A stretch of DNA of 64,000 nt from Enterovirga rhinocerotis (GTDB taxonomy: Bacteria > Pseudomonadota > Alphaproteobacteria > Rhizobiales > Beijerinckiaceae): the NCBI RefSeq assembly GCF_004363955.1, contig NZ_SNZR01000011.1, positions 558,001 to 622,000 on the forward strand, written 5' to 3'. Within the stretch, counting starts at the first letter, position 1. The number at the start of each line of letters is the position of its first letter. Positions 43,849 through 52,901 of the stretch are shown piece by piece. The notes below the pieces were generated by a model, which was not told the origin of the DNA, did not search any database, and worked only from the letters and a program-made list of their open reading frames with translations. The position numbers and the translations under genes are program-made.

Positions 43849-43986
43849 GCGCCGATCCCTCCCTGCAGGGGAGGGCCGAGTCGACGCGTAGCGTCGAACC
43901 GGGGTGGGGAGAACCCTGGCCGGGCGGTACCCCACCCCGGTCGGCTGGCGCCGACTCGCCCTCCCCTGGAGGGGAGGGATCGGCGC
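43849..43986. repeat. Long inverted repeat (family B)
   Basis: Perfect 15-bp ends GCGCCGATCCCTCCC (43849-43863) and GGGAGGGATCGGCGC (43972-43986) bracket 108 bases that contain further hairpins, including GTCGACGCGTAGCGTCGA and the GGGGTGGGG / CCCCACCCC pair. No transposase frame inside. The largest well-formed member of the family in this window. Confidence 0.8.
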
Positions 43987-44045
43987 CGCTTAGCTCCAAT
44001 GAAGCCTTGCACGCATGAAGCGCACCCGACGATGAGGCCGACCGT

Positions 44046-45032
44046 ATGACAGACCGACGCAACATCGACGCGAACCGCGTCGTCGACCATTGCCGCATGA
44101 TGTGGCGCATTCGAGCGTTCGAGGAGAACGCGCTCCGCGGCCTCGACGAGAAGATCGTCCTCGGGGCGATCCATCCGACGATCGGCCAGGAGGCCATCGC
44201 GACGGGCATCTGCGCGAACCTCAACCGCGACGACGTTCTGCTCTCGACCCATCGCGGCCACGGCCACACGCTGGCGAAGGGAGCCAATCCCGAGGCCATG
44301 ATGCGCGAGCTCTTCGGCAAGGAGGGCGGCAATTGCGGCGGCAAGGGCGGCTCGATGCACATCGCCGATTTCGGCGTCGGCATGCTGGGCGCGAACGGCG
44401 TCGTCTCGGCGAACATCGTCATCGCTGCCGGGGCCGGCCACGCCATCAAGCTCAAGGGCGAGAAGAAGGTCGTCTGCTGCATCTTCGGCGACGGCGCGAT
44501 CAACCGCGGCCCCTTCCTCGAGGGGCTGAACTGGGCGGTGGTGTTCAACCTGCCGGTTCTCTTCGTCTGCGAGGATAACGGCTTCGCGGCGACGACGCGC
44601 ACCAAGACCATGACGGGCGGCGACGGCCCCTCGGCCCGCGCCCGCTCGTTCGGCCTCCAGGCGAAGGAGATCGACGGCAATGACGTCATGGCGGTCGACG
44701 AGACGGCGCGCGAGATGATCGACGCGATCCGCAACGGCGGCGGCCCGCGCTTCCTCCACGCCCACACCTACCGCCTCACCGGCCATACGGGGTCGGACCC
44801 CGCGACCTACCGTCCGAAGGAGGAGGTCGAGGAGAAGTGGAAGGACGACCCGATCGTCCGTGCGAGCGCGCTGGTCGACGGCCAGAAGGATGCGATCGAG
44901 AAGGCCAAGGCCGAGGCCTATGCCGAGATGAGCCGGGCCTTCGACGTCGCCAAGGCGGCTTCGTTCCCGAGCGCCGATCTCGCCTTCACCGACGTCCAGG
45001 ATGCGGGCGATCCGCGGCAGGGAGCATATTGA
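44046..45032 (+). CDS. ThDP-dependent dehydrogenase E1 component, alpha subunit
   Basis: A 328-residue alpha subunit of a pyruvate/acetoin/branched-chain 2-oxoacid dehydrogenase-type E1. The ThDP/Mg motif is FGDGAINRGPFLEGLNWA, with CEDNGFA after it; the N-terminal HRGHGHTLAKG and KEGGNCGGKGGSMH segments are typical. Its stop overlaps the ATG of the beta subunit. No E2 or E3 gene follows, so either they lie elsewhere or the pair works without them. Confidence 0.92.
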   Translation: MTDRRNIDANRVVDHCRMMWRIRAFEENALRGLDEKIVLGAIHPTIGQEAIATGICANLNRDDVLLSTHRGHGHTLAKGANPEAMMRELFGKEGGNCGGKGGSMHIADFGVGMLGANGVVSANIVIAAGAGHAIKLKGEKKVVCCIFGDGAINRGPFLEGLNWAVVFNLPVLFVCEDNGFAATTRTKTMTGGDGPSARARSFGLQAKEIDGNDVMAVDETAREMIDAIRNGGGPRFLHAHTYRLTGHTGSDPATYRPKEEVEEKWKDDPIVRASALVDGQKDAIEKAKAEAYAEMSRAFDVAKAASFPSADLAFTDVQDAGDPRQGAY

Positions 45033-46006
45033 TGGCCATCATGACTTATGCCGATGCCGCCAAGGCCGGCCTCGCGGAAGAGATGCGGCGCGATCCCCAT
45101 GTCTGGGCGGTCGGCGAGGATCTGGGGCGCGGCGGCGTGTTCGGGCAGTACGGCGGCATGCTCGCCGAATTCGGCCCCGAGCGGATCTCCGACGCCCCGA
45201 TCTCGGAAGCCTGCATCATGGGCGCCGCCGTCGGCGCCGCCATGATGGGCACCCGTCCCGTGGTCGAGATGCGCTTCTCGGATTTCGCGCTCTGCGCCAT
45301 CGACGAACTCGTCAACCAGGCCGCCAAGGCCCGCTACATGTTCGGAGGGCAGGCGCGCGTGCCCCTCGTCGTGCGCGAGCCGATCGGCATGTGGCGCTCC
45401 TCGGCCGCCCAGCACTCCCAGTCGCTGGAATCGTGGTATACGCATATACCCGGTCTTGTCGTCGTGTGCCCCTCGAGCCCGGCCGACAACAAGGGCCTGC
45501 TGAAGACCGCGATCCGCTCGGACGATCCGGTCGTCTATATGGAGCACAAGGGTCTGTGGCCGGTCGAGGGCGAGGTGCCGGAGGGCGACCATCTCGTGCC
45601 GTTCGGCAAGGCCAACGTGCTGCGCGAAGGCCGCGACGTGACCATCGTCTCCTGGTCGGCGCAGGTGCATCTGTGCATGAAGGCCGCCGAGCAGCTCGCG
45701 AAGGACGGGATCGAGGCGGAGGTGATCGATCTGCGCACGCTCTGGCCGTGGGACAAGGATCGCGTCCTCGCCAGCGTCGAGAAGACCGGCCGCCTGATCG
45801 TCGCGCAGGAGGCCGTCTCGGTCTCGGGCTTCGGTGCCGAGATCGCCGCCACCGTCTCGGAGACGCTGCACGGGGCCCTCAAGGCGCCGGTCAAGCGCCT
45901 TGGCGCGCCGCGCATCCCCGTCTCCTACGCGCCGCCGCTGGAGGACAAGGCGCGGGTGACGGCGGACCAGATCGCCGCCGCCGCGACGGCGCTCGTCGGG
46001 CGCTAG
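45032..46006 (+). CDS. ThDP-dependent dehydrogenase E1 component, beta subunit
   Basis: A 324-residue beta subunit completing the E1 heterotetramer with the gene before it. Family sequences include VWAVGEDLGRGGVFGQYGG, ISDAPISEACIMGAAVGAAM, the AQHSQSLESWYTHIPGL loop and the C-terminal swivel domain VTIVSWSAQVHLCMKAAEQL. The Glu that activates ThDP is in SEACI. Substrate is not defined; acetoin-type relatives are the closest in look. Confidence 0.92.
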   Translation: MAIMTYADAAKAGLAEEMRRDPHVWAVGEDLGRGGVFGQYGGMLAEFGPERISDAPISEACIMGAAVGAAMMGTRPVVEMRFSDFALCAIDELVNQAAKARYMFGGQARVPLVVREPIGMWRSSAAQHSQSLESWYTHIPGLVVVCPSSPADNKGLLKTAIRSDDPVVYMEHKGLWPVEGEVPEGDHLVPFGKANVLREGRDVTIVSWSAQVHLCMKAAEQLAKDGIEAEVIDLRTLWPWDKDRVLASVEKTGRLIVAQEAVSVSGFGAEIAATVSETLHGALKAPVKRLGAPRIPVSYAPPLEDKARVTADQIAAAATALVGR

Positions 46007-46017
46007 GCGGGCTTAGC

Positions 46018-46190
46018 CGCCGATCCCCGCGCATCCCTTCTCCCCCTGCGGGAGAAGGTGGCAGCACGGAGCGCCGACGGATGAGGGGGCCGACCACCTC
46101 CGAAGCCGTCGCGTTTTCCCCCGCATCCGACCCTCGCTGACGCGCGGGCTGCCTTCTCCCGCATGGGGAGAGGGAGTTTCCCATTCCGCT
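46018..46190. repeat. Intergenic palindromic repeat block (family B)
   Basis: CCTTCTCCCCCTGCGGGAGAAGG at the left and CCTTCTCCCGCATGGGGAGAGGG at the right flank a short core with GGATGAGGG and GCATCCGACCCTCGCTGACGCGC. It lies between the E1 beta gene and the next ThDP enzyme. Confidence 0.75.
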
Positions 46191-46209
46191 TCCGACCAGG
46201 AAAACGACC

Positions 46210-47928
46210 ATGTCCGAGAACGAAATGACCGGCGGCGAGGCGATCGCCCGCATGATCCAGGCCCATGAGGGCGGCCCCATGTTCGGCATGGGCGGCTTCC
46301 AGCTCCTTCCCTTCTACGATGCCGCGCGCCGCCTCGGCCTGCAGCATCACCTCATCAACGACGAGCGGGCCGGCGTCTTCGCGGCCGACGCCTACGCCAA
46401 GGTCTCGGGCCGGGTCGGGCTTGCCGACGCGACGCTCGGACCGGGCGCGACGAACCTCGTCACCGGCCTCGTCGAGGCGCTGAACGCGGGCACCCCGATG
46501 GTCGTCCTCGTGGGCGACAGCCACCGCGAATATTCCTGGAAGAACATGACCCAGGAATCGCGCCAGATCGACATCCTGCGGCCGGCCTGCAAGGAGATCA
46601 TCCGCGTCGAGGTGATCCAGCGCATCCCCGAGCTCATCCGCCGCGCCTTCCAGGTCGCGACCTCGGGCCGGCCGGGTCCGGTCGTGGTCGACGTGCCGGA
46701 GGATATCTGCCACGGCACGTTCCCCTTCGACCCGGCCGAGCTGCGCGCGGACGCGGCCTACCAGTCGATCCCGGCGATGCGCTGCCGGCCTGACGGCGAG
46801 GCCGTGGCGCGGGCGGCGGCGCAGCTCGCGGCGGCGAAGCGTCCCCTCATCCTCGCGGGCGGCGGCATCCATCTGTCCGATGCCACGAAGACGCTGACGC
46901 AGTTCGCGAAGAAGCACCAGATCCCCGTCGCGCATACGATGACCGGCAAGGGCGCGGTGCCCTGCACCGATACCATCAGCGCCGGGCTGTTCGGCCGCTA
47001 CGACCGCATCGCCAACAAGCTGATCGAGGAATCGGACCTGCTCCTCGTCGTCGGCTGCAAGCTCGGCGAGATCGCGACCAAGCGCTACACCGTGCCGCCG
47101 AAGGGCAAGCCCGTCATCCATCTCGACATCGTCGCCGAGGAGATCGGCCGCACCCTCTCGCCGGACATCGCGCTCTGGGGCGATGCCAAGGCCGGCCTCG
47201 AGGATCTCGGCCGCGAGATCCGCAAGCACGACAACGCCGACCGCACCGCCTATCTCGCCGATGTCGCCCAGCGCATGGCCGATTGGCGCGCCGCGACCCA
47301 GGAGCGCTACACCTCGACCGAGACCCCGGTCTCGATGGGGCGCCTCATGGGCGAGCTCAACAAGCTCATGCCGAAGGACGGCATCCTCGTCGCCGATGGC
47401 GGCTTCGCCGCGCATTGGGGCGGTCTGCTCTACGACACCAAGCAGGCCGGTCGCGGCTTCGTGCCGGATCGCGGCTTCGCCTCGATCGGCTACGGCCTTC
47501 CGGGCGCGATGGGCTGCGCGCTCGCCAAGCCCGATGCGACCGTGGTCAGCCTGACGGGCGATGGCGGCTTCAACATGATGCTGGGCGAGATCGAGACGGC
47601 CCGCCGCATGGGCCTCTCCTTCACGATCGTCGTCGTGAACAACGCGGCCTCCGGCTACGTGAAGGCGCTGCAGCACCTCATGTACGGGGAGGGCGCCTAT
47701 CACGCCTCCGACCTCGCCGAGACGAACTACGCGAATGCCGCGAAGGCGCTCGGCTGCACCGGCATCCGCGTCGAGGATCCCGAGCAACTCGCCTCCGCGC
47801 TCAAGCGCTCGTTCCGCACGAAGGGCCCGGTCGTGATCGACCTCGTCGTCACGCGCGATCCCGCCAAGATGCTGCCGGCCGCCGACAACCGCGCCGTCAA
47901 GATCAAGAAGGGCGACCGGGTCGCGTAG
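46210..47928 (+). CDS. ThDP-dependent acetolactate synthase-like decarboxylase
   Basis: A 572-residue three-domain ThDP enzyme (PYR, central FAD-fold-like, PP). The cofactor-activating Glu is E52 in NDERAGVFAADAYA; the Mg/ThDP motif is TGDGGFNMML followed by VVNNAASGY. Related enzymes include acetolactate synthase, oxalyl-CoA and sulfopyruvate or phenylpyruvate decarboxylases. It follows E1 alpha and beta on the same strand with one repeat block between. The substrate cannot be set from sequence; two ThDP systems in one cluster suggest 2-oxo acid intermediates. Confidence 0.88.
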   Translation: MSENEMTGGEAIARMIQAHEGGPMFGMGGFQLLPFYDAARRLGLQHHLINDERAGVFAADAYAKVSGRVGLADATLGPGATNLVTGLVEALNAGTPMVVLVGDSHREYSWKNMTQESRQIDILRPACKEIIRVEVIQRIPELIRRAFQVATSGRPGPVVVDVPEDICHGTFPFDPAELRADAAYQSIPAMRCRPDGEAVARAAAQLAAAKRPLILAGGGIHLSDATKTLTQFAKKHQIPVAHTMTGKGAVPCTDTISAGLFGRYDRIANKLIEESDLLLVVGCKLGEIATKRYTVPPKGKPVIHLDIVAEEIGRTLSPDIALWGDAKAGLEDLGREIRKHDNADRTAYLADVAQRMADWRAATQERYTSTETPVSMGRLMGELNKLMPKDGILVADGGFAAHWGGLLYDTKQAGRGFVPDRGFASIGYGLPGAMGCALAKPDATVVSLTGDGGFNMMLGEIETARRMGLSFTIVVVNNAASGYVKALQHLMYGEGAYHASDLAETNYANAAKALGCTGIRVEDPEQLASALKRSFRTKGPVVIDLVVTRDPAKMLPAADNRAVKIKKGDRVA

Positions 47929-47939
47929 GGCGCTGCCCC

Positions 47940-48024
47940 GTCTTTGCGAGCGGAGCGAAGCAATCCAGTCCTGCGGTGCGCCGGCTCTGGGTTGCTTCGT
48001 CGGCTCCGCCTTCTCGCAATGACG
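47940..48024. repeat. Palindromic repeat, family A, tandem copy 1
   Basis: Left arm TTTGCGAGCGGAGCGAAGC, right arm GCTTCGTCGGCTCCGCC plus CTCGCAATGAC. It folds to a long hairpin between convergent genes and repeats almost unchanged 119 bases on. Confidence 0.85.
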
Positions 48025-48058
48025 GGGGCTTCAGGCGGCGGCGCGGTTCGGCACCGCC

Positions 48059-48144
48059 GTCTTTGCGAGCGGAGCGAAGCAATCCAGCGCTGCGTTGCGC
48101 CGGTCCTGGGTTGCTTCGTCGGCTCCGCCTTCTCGCAATGACGG
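48059..48144. repeat. Palindromic repeat, family A, tandem copy 2
   Basis: Same arms as the copy at 47940, with a few differences in the loop. It ends only about five bases from the stop of the olsB gene and probably serves as its 3' hairpin. Confidence 0.85.
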
Positions 48145-48148
48145 GGGG

Positions 48149-49078
48149 TCAGGCGGCGACGCGGTTCGCGGCCGGGCTGAAATGGTCGAGATAGCGGCTG
48201 CCGATCTCGCCGATGGGGGTGACGACGAAGACGTCGGTCGTGCCGAAGGCGCGGTCGATCACGGCGCCGCTTCCGATCGAGGCGCCGAGCCGCAGATAGC
48301 CCTTCAGCAGCGGCGGCAGGCGCTTGAAGGCGGCCTTGGGGTCGATCGCCTCGCGCGGCAGAAGGTCCATCGGCTGGTGCAGCGCGCGGTGCGGCGCGAC
48401 GCGCCATTCGGGCGGCGCGGCGGCGAAATGGTGCAGGTACGACAGCGGCAGCGCCAGGGCCTGCGGGTCCGTGCCGGGCAGGCTCGCGCAGCCCACCATG
48501 ACATCGCAGCCATGGTGGCGGACATAGGCCCAGATGCCCTGCCAGAGCAGCGCCAGCGTCTGGCGCGAGCGGTAGGGCTTGAGCACGCAGGAGCGCCCGA
48601 GCTCGAGGATTCGTGCGTCCGGGCGCGCCGCGAGGAGCGGGCCGAGATCGAATTCGCCGGCTGAATAGAAGCCGGGACCCACCTCCGCCACGTCCCGCCT
48701 AAGCAGCCGGTAGGTCCCGACGACGCGGGGCTTCGGCTTCCGGAACGGCTTCGCCACGACATCGTGATCGAAGACGAGGAGGTGATCGCAGACCTCGTCG
48801 AAGAGGTCGCTGTCCCGCCGCGAGAGGCGGGCGAGAGGGGAGGGAAGGGCGTCCATCTCCTCGAAGAAGACCTTGTAGCGCGTGCGCTGAGCCCGCCGCA
48901 CCTCGCGCGCGCCCGCCGCGAGCCTCACTTCGAGCGCGCCCGACCGGCCCAGCATACCCGAGGGCTCGGCCGAGGTGGCCGGGTCGAAGGCGAGAGGCGC
49001 CCGAGACAGGAGGGCCCGAACGGCCGGTGTCGGCGCCGATCTCAACAGCGTCGACCATCCCCCAGTCTGTACCGCCAT
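48149..49078 (-). CDS. olsB: Ornithine lipid N-acyltransferase, OlsB-like (GNAT fold)
   Basis: A 309-residue acyltransferase of the OlsB/hemolysin-like family that transfers a 3-hydroxyacyl chain from ACP to the alpha-amine of ornithine, forming lyso-ornithine lipid at the membrane. Family segments are RRAQRTRYKVFFEEMDA, CDHLLVFD, VGTYRLLRRDVAE, GFYSAGEFDL and ELGRSCVLKPYRSRQTLALLWQGI (split here for length: 158-181). No olsA is adjacent. Related proteins have been called hemolysins; OlsB is the likelier function in this order. Confidence 0.85.
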   Translation of the reverse strand: MAVQTGGWSTLLRSAPTPAVRALLSRAPLAFDPATSAEPSGMLGRSGALEVRLAAGAREVRRAQRTRYKVFFEEMDALPSPLARLSRRDSDLFDEVCDHLLVFDHDVVAKPFRKPKPRVVGTYRLLRRDVAEVGPGFYSAGEFDLGPLLAARPDARILELGRSCVLKPYRSRQTLALLWQGIWAYVRHHGCDVMVGCASLPGTDPQALALPLSYLHHFAAAPPEWRVAPHRALHQPMDLLPREAIDPKAAFKRLPPLLKGYLRLGASIGSGAVIDRAFGTTDVFVVTPIGEIGSRYLDHFSPAANRVAA

Positions 49079-49200
49079 AGCCCCCTTCTCCGTCGGCTTC
49101 CTTGCCGTGATTGCCCGCCGCTATGGCGACGCGCCCGGACGGTTCTATGACATCTCGGTATCGGATCGGCGACAGGCAACACGCCGCGCTGCGACAGCAA

Positions 49201-51153
49201 TCAGACGGCCCGCCGCCGGACGCTGTCGATCTCCTCGGTCAGCGCCTCGACGTGGAGAGGCTTGGCGAGGAGGGCGTCGAACCCGGCCTCGCGGATCATC
49301 GCGTCCGGATTGCCGACGACGCTGGCGGTCAGCGCGACGATCCGGAGCGGCCAGGCCACGCCGAGGCGAGCCTCCTCCTGGCGGATGCGCCGCGTCACCT
49401 CGCGCCCGTCGAGATCGGGCATGCGCAGGTCCATCAGGACGAGGTCGATGGGCGCGTCCTCGCCGTGGAGGGTCGCCTGGAGGCGCGCGAGCGCTCCCTC
49501 GCCGTTCCGGCTCCACTCGACGATCGCGCCGAGCCCCTCGAGGGTCTTCATGGCCAGCAGCGCATTGATCTCGTTATCCTCGACGAGGAGGACCCGGCGA
49601 GGCCGGCTGGCCGAACGCATCGGCTGGGCGGGACGCCGGGATGCGGCGGTGGGCGCCGCGACGCGCGGCGCATCGGCGATCTGCTCCAGGAGCGAGCGGG
49701 CGCGGACCGGCTTGATCAGATATGCATCGAAGCCGGCGGCGTGGGGCGAGCCGAGGTCGTGCCGCTCGAAGGGCGAGAGCATGACGACGGTGCGGGACAA
49801 TCCGCGCCTTCTCGCCTCGCTGACCGCGACGCGCACGTCCTCGTCCGGCAGGGCGTGATCGGCGACGAGCACGTCGAAGCTCTCGCATCCCATCGCGTCC
49901 ACGGCCTCGCCGAGCCCCTTCACGACACGGGCACGTCCGCCGGTATCGGCGATGACGCGCGCGAGGTAGCCGGCCTCGAAGGCGGAGCGGGACAGGATCA
50001 GCACGCGGCGGCCGGTTCCGGTGGGCGACTTGTCATGCGGCGTCTCGGCATCCGCCGTGGGCAGGTCGAGCGCGAAATGGAAGCGGGAGCCGATTCCCGG
50101 GGTGCTGTCGAGCGCGATGCTTCCGCCCATCCTCTCGACGAGACGGCGCGTGATGGCGAGGCCGAGGCCGGTTCCGGATTCGCCGTCGCTCGCCGGCCCC
50201 GCCTGTTCGAACTCCTCGAAGATGGTCGCGGCCTCCTCCGGCGCGATGCCGGGGCCCGTATCCTCGACGCAGAAGGCGATCCGTCCGTCGTCGCTCCGCT
50301 CGATCCGGATGCCGACGCCGCCGGTGCGCGTGAACTTGACCGCATTGCCGGCGAGATTGATCAGGACCTGACGAAGCCGGTCGGCATCGCCGCGGACCGT
50401 GCGCGGCACGCCGGGGCCGATATAGGACGCGATCTCCGTTCCCTTGCCCTGGGCCCGCGGCGCCAGCAGCTCGGCGACCCCCTGCGTCAGCGAGACGAGA
50501 TCGAAGGGCTCGTCGGCGAGCGCGATCCGGCCCGCCTCGATCATGGCCATGTCGAGCATGTCGTCGACGAGGGAGAGGAAGGCCTCGGCCGAGCTCTTCA
50601 CAGCCTGGGCATAGGTCGTCTGCTCCGCATCGAGGCCCGTCTCCACCAGGAGCCGGGTCATGCCCAGGATCCCGTTCAGCGGCGTCCGGAACTCGTGGCT
50701 GACCGTCGCGAGGAACCGGGATTTCGCCTCGTTGGCGGCCTCGGCACGGGCACGCGCCTCCTCGATCTCGGCGATGTCGACATCCGATTCATCCCGGCCG
50801 ACGCGCAGCGCATGCTTCCCTCCGAGATCGCCGAGGCCGAGATCGCGCCAGGTCACCTCGCCCTTGTCCCCTGCCGTCGCGAGCCGTTGGCCGGCTGCGT
50901 TCGCGAGCACGATGCGGCCGCGGGCATCGAGCACCTGGACCGGCTCGGGCAGGGCGTCGAGGACCGCGCGCATCAGGCGCATCTCGTTGGCCACGGCCGC
51001 CGGTGCCTGCGGGCGCAGCCGGACGAGCCCCGCAGCCTGCCCGTGCCGGACAAGCCGGTGCAGGATCACGAAGATCGCGACGATGCCGAACCCGGCGAGA
51101 GCGACCACGATCGCTTCGAGGGCCGTCACATCGATGAAGGGGGCTGCGGGCAT
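49201..51153 (-). CDS. Hybrid sensor histidine kinase with two receiver domains
   Basis: A 650-residue membrane kinase. One N-terminal membrane helix (residues 11-31), a short PAS-like segment, HisKA with phospho-His H153 in ATVSHEFRTPLNG, HATPase_c motifs (LINLAGNAVKF, DTGPGIAPE, GTGLGLAI), then two receivers. The first lacks the N-terminal acidic pair (LILSRSA) though VADHALP and IKPV remain; the second is canonical (VEDNEIN, D575 in VLMDLRMPD, AKPLH). The signal and output are unknown. Start MPAAPFIDV at 51153. Confidence 0.9.
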   Translation of the reverse strand: MPAAPFIDVTALEAIVVALAGFGIVAIFVILHRLVRHGQAAGLVRLRPQAPAAVANEMRLMRAVLDALPEPVQVLDARGRIVLANAAGQRLATAGDKGEVTWRDLGLGDLGGKHALRVGRDESDVDIAEIEEARARAEAANEAKSRFLATVSHEFRTPLNGILGMTRLLVETGLDAEQTTYAQAVKSSAEAFLSLVDDMLDMAMIEAGRIALADEPFDLVSLTQGVAELLAPRAQGKGTEIASYIGPGVPRTVRGDADRLRQVLINLAGNAVKFTRTGGVGIRIERSDDGRIAFCVEDTGPGIAPEEAATIFEEFEQAGPASDGESGTGLGLAITRRLVERMGGSIALDSTPGIGSRFHFALDLPTADAETPHDKSPTGTGRRVLILSRSAFEAGYLARVIADTGGRARVVKGLGEAVDAMGCESFDVLVADHALPDEDVRVAVSEARRRGLSRTVVMLSPFERHDLGSPHAAGFDAYLIKPVRARSLLEQIADAPRVAAPTAASRRPAQPMRSASRPRRVLLVEDNEINALLAMKTLEGLGAIVEWSRNGEGALARLQATLHGEDAPIDLVLMDLRMPDLDGREVTRRIRQEEARLGVAWPLRIVALTASVVGNPDAMIREAGFDALLAKPLHVEALTEEIDSVRRRAV

Positions 51154-51256
51154 GAACAGTCTCGCTCGGAACTCCTGACCATGCTCTAAGGCTGGGCTCC
51201 TCAGGAACGGTTGAGGAACATCATTGGCGGGCCATGGCCGAATTCGATAAAATTCG

Positions 51257-52084
51257 ATGCTTTCGGGGCCCGGAGCTCCAGCCGTGATCGGCCGTGCGAT
51301 GCCGGCGCTCGTGCTGCTGATACCGCTCGTCGCCGGCGTGGCGGCCTGGTTCGTCTTCGGCCCGGACGCTCTCAGCCTCGAGGGGCTGCTGGGACGGCGG
51401 GATGCGCTGCTGGCGCTGCGGGATTCCGATCCGGTCCTGACGCTCGTGCTGTTCACGGCCGTCTATTTCGCGATCATCTCGTCCGCCCTTCCGGTCGGGC
51501 CGCCGATGAGCCTCATCGCCGGCTTCCTGTTCGGCCGCTGGCTCGGGACGGGCGCGATCCTGATCGCCGCGACGGGCGGCGCGCTCGTCGTCTTCACGGT
51601 GGCGCGGCTGTCGGCGGGCACGCCGTTTGGTCTCCGGCTGCGGGCGAGGGCCGGCCGGGTCTACGAGACCGCGGCGGCCGATCTGCGGGCGAATGCCTTC
51701 GGCTATCTCGTCGTCATGCGGCTGGTGCCGTTCTTTCCCTTCTTCCTGGTCAACATCCTGTGCGGCATCGTCGGGATGCGGCCGACGACCTTCGCGGCCG
51801 CGACCTTTCTCGGGCGCATCCCGGCCGCCTTCCTCTATGTCAGCCTCGGTGCCGAACTGGGACGGGCCAGCCGCGTCGAGGACCTCGCGCGACCCGAGAT
51901 CGCGCTCGTCCTCCTCGGCCTCGCCCTCCTCGCGCTGCTGCCGATCCTGCTGAAGCGCCGAAGGGCGCGCGCGAGCCGGATTCGCCCGGACGTCGGCGCC
52001 CTGGGAACCTCCGTCGGGACGGGGGCCGCGCCCAGGGAGCGTCCGCTTCTTGCTCCCGACGAGCGAAGGTCCCTCGGGGACTAA
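51257..52084 (+). CDS. VTT-domain (TVP38/TMEM64, DedA-like) membrane protein
   Basis: A 275-residue inner-membrane protein with about five or six helices. The VTT core is seen as LPVGPPMSLIAGFLFGRWLG, GALVVFTVARL, then RLVPFFPFFLVNILCG and TFLGRIPAAFLYVSLG, the re-entrant-loop signature of the superfamily. The basic C-terminal tail is disordered. Superfamily members are linked to lipid scrambling and flipping (DedA, TMEM41B); no specific role is shown here. Divergent from the histidine kinase across 103 bases. Confidence 0.88.
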   Translation: MLSGPGAPAVIGRAMPALVLLIPLVAGVAAWFVFGPDALSLEGLLGRRDALLALRDSDPVLTLVLFTAVYFAIISSALPVGPPMSLIAGFLFGRWLGTGAILIAATGGALVVFTVARLSAGTPFGLRLRARAGRVYETAAADLRANAFGYLVVMRLVPFFPFFLVNILCGIVGMRPTTFAAATFLGRIPAAFLYVSLGAELGRASRVEDLARPEIALVLLGLALLALLPILLKRRRARASRIRPDVGALGTSVGTGAAPRERPLLAPDERRSLGD

Positions 52085-52192
52085 GACAAATTCGAGGGTT
52101 GATCGTCCTCGAACATCGTGCACAACAAGCATCTGGTCGCGCCTGTCCTGGTGCGGTGGCAAAACCGAGATAGACAGAGGGGGAAGACGGGC

Positions 52193-52864
52193 ATGGCGGC
52201 CGAAGTCGGCAAGTCGCCCGCGCCAAGCGGGATCGTCAAAGGGCCTCAGGCCGTTGTGGGAGGGCTTGCGCTGGTGGCGCTGGCCCTGTTTGCGCTGTGG
52301 CTGGTCAGCGACCTGTCCCAGGGCACGCTCCGGTCGATGGGGCCTGCCATGTTGCCGCGCTGGCTCGCGATCGGCGTCGGCATCTGCGGCGCCGTACTGG
52401 CCGCGTCCGGGTTCATGCGGGAGGGTCATCCTATCGAGCCCTTCACCTTGCGGGGACCCGGCATGGTGGTGGTCGGCATCGTGTTCTTCGCGGTCACGAT
52501 CCGCGGCTTCGACCTCGGGCCGATCCGGATCCCGCAGCTCGGCATGTGCGGCGCGGGCCCGCTCGCCATGTTCATCGGCGGCTTCGCGACGCGCGACGTG
52601 CGCTGGCGCGATCTTCTGATCCTCGCCCTGGCGCTGACGGCCGCCTGCGTGATGCTGTTCGGCGACATGCTGAACCTGCCGATTCCGCTCTATCCCCAGT
52701 GGTTCTCGGATCTCTATCCGGCGAGCTTCAACAACGACACGCGGATGCGCGTCACGGCGGGGATTCTCGTCGTCATCGCCGCGCTCGTGTACTTCCTCGT
52801 TCCCGGGAGCAAGGACCCGTCAATCAACGTCGTCGTCGACGACACCCCGGGAGTGCAGCGATGA
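52193..52864 (+). CDS. tctB: Tripartite tricarboxylate transporter small membrane subunit TctB
   Basis: A 223-residue protein with four membrane helices (about 22-40, 55-75, 90-107 and 130-147) and a last one near 190-207. It has the layout of TctB, the small membrane subunit of TTT carriers. It precedes tctA by 37 bases. AGAGGGGGAAG stands before the ATG. Works with TctA and a periplasmic TctC to import a carboxylate using an ion gradient. Confidence 0.85.
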   Translation: MAAEVGKSPAPSGIVKGPQAVVGGLALVALALFALWLVSDLSQGTLRSMGPAMLPRWLAIGVGICGAVLAASGFMREGHPIEPFTLRGPGMVVVGIVFFAVTIRGFDLGPIRIPQLGMCGAGPLAMFIGGFATRDVRWRDLLILALALTAACVMLFGDMLNLPIPLYPQWFSDLYPASFNNDTRMRVTAGILVVIAALVYFLVPGSKDPSINVVVDDTPGVQR

Positions 52865-52901
52865 CGAGTGAGAGGTTCTTCCCGGCGGGTCGGAGGGCGT
52901 A

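Noticed and set aside
43849-43986. Insertion sequence suggested by 15-bp perfect terminal inverted repeats
   Set aside because: Only 138 bases, no transposase frame and no target duplication seen; it matches the family B intergenic repeats.
47940-48144. CRISPR-like tandem repeats
   Set aside because: Only two units of about 85 bases, each a palindrome, with no spacers of even length and no cas genes; they are REP-like hairpins.
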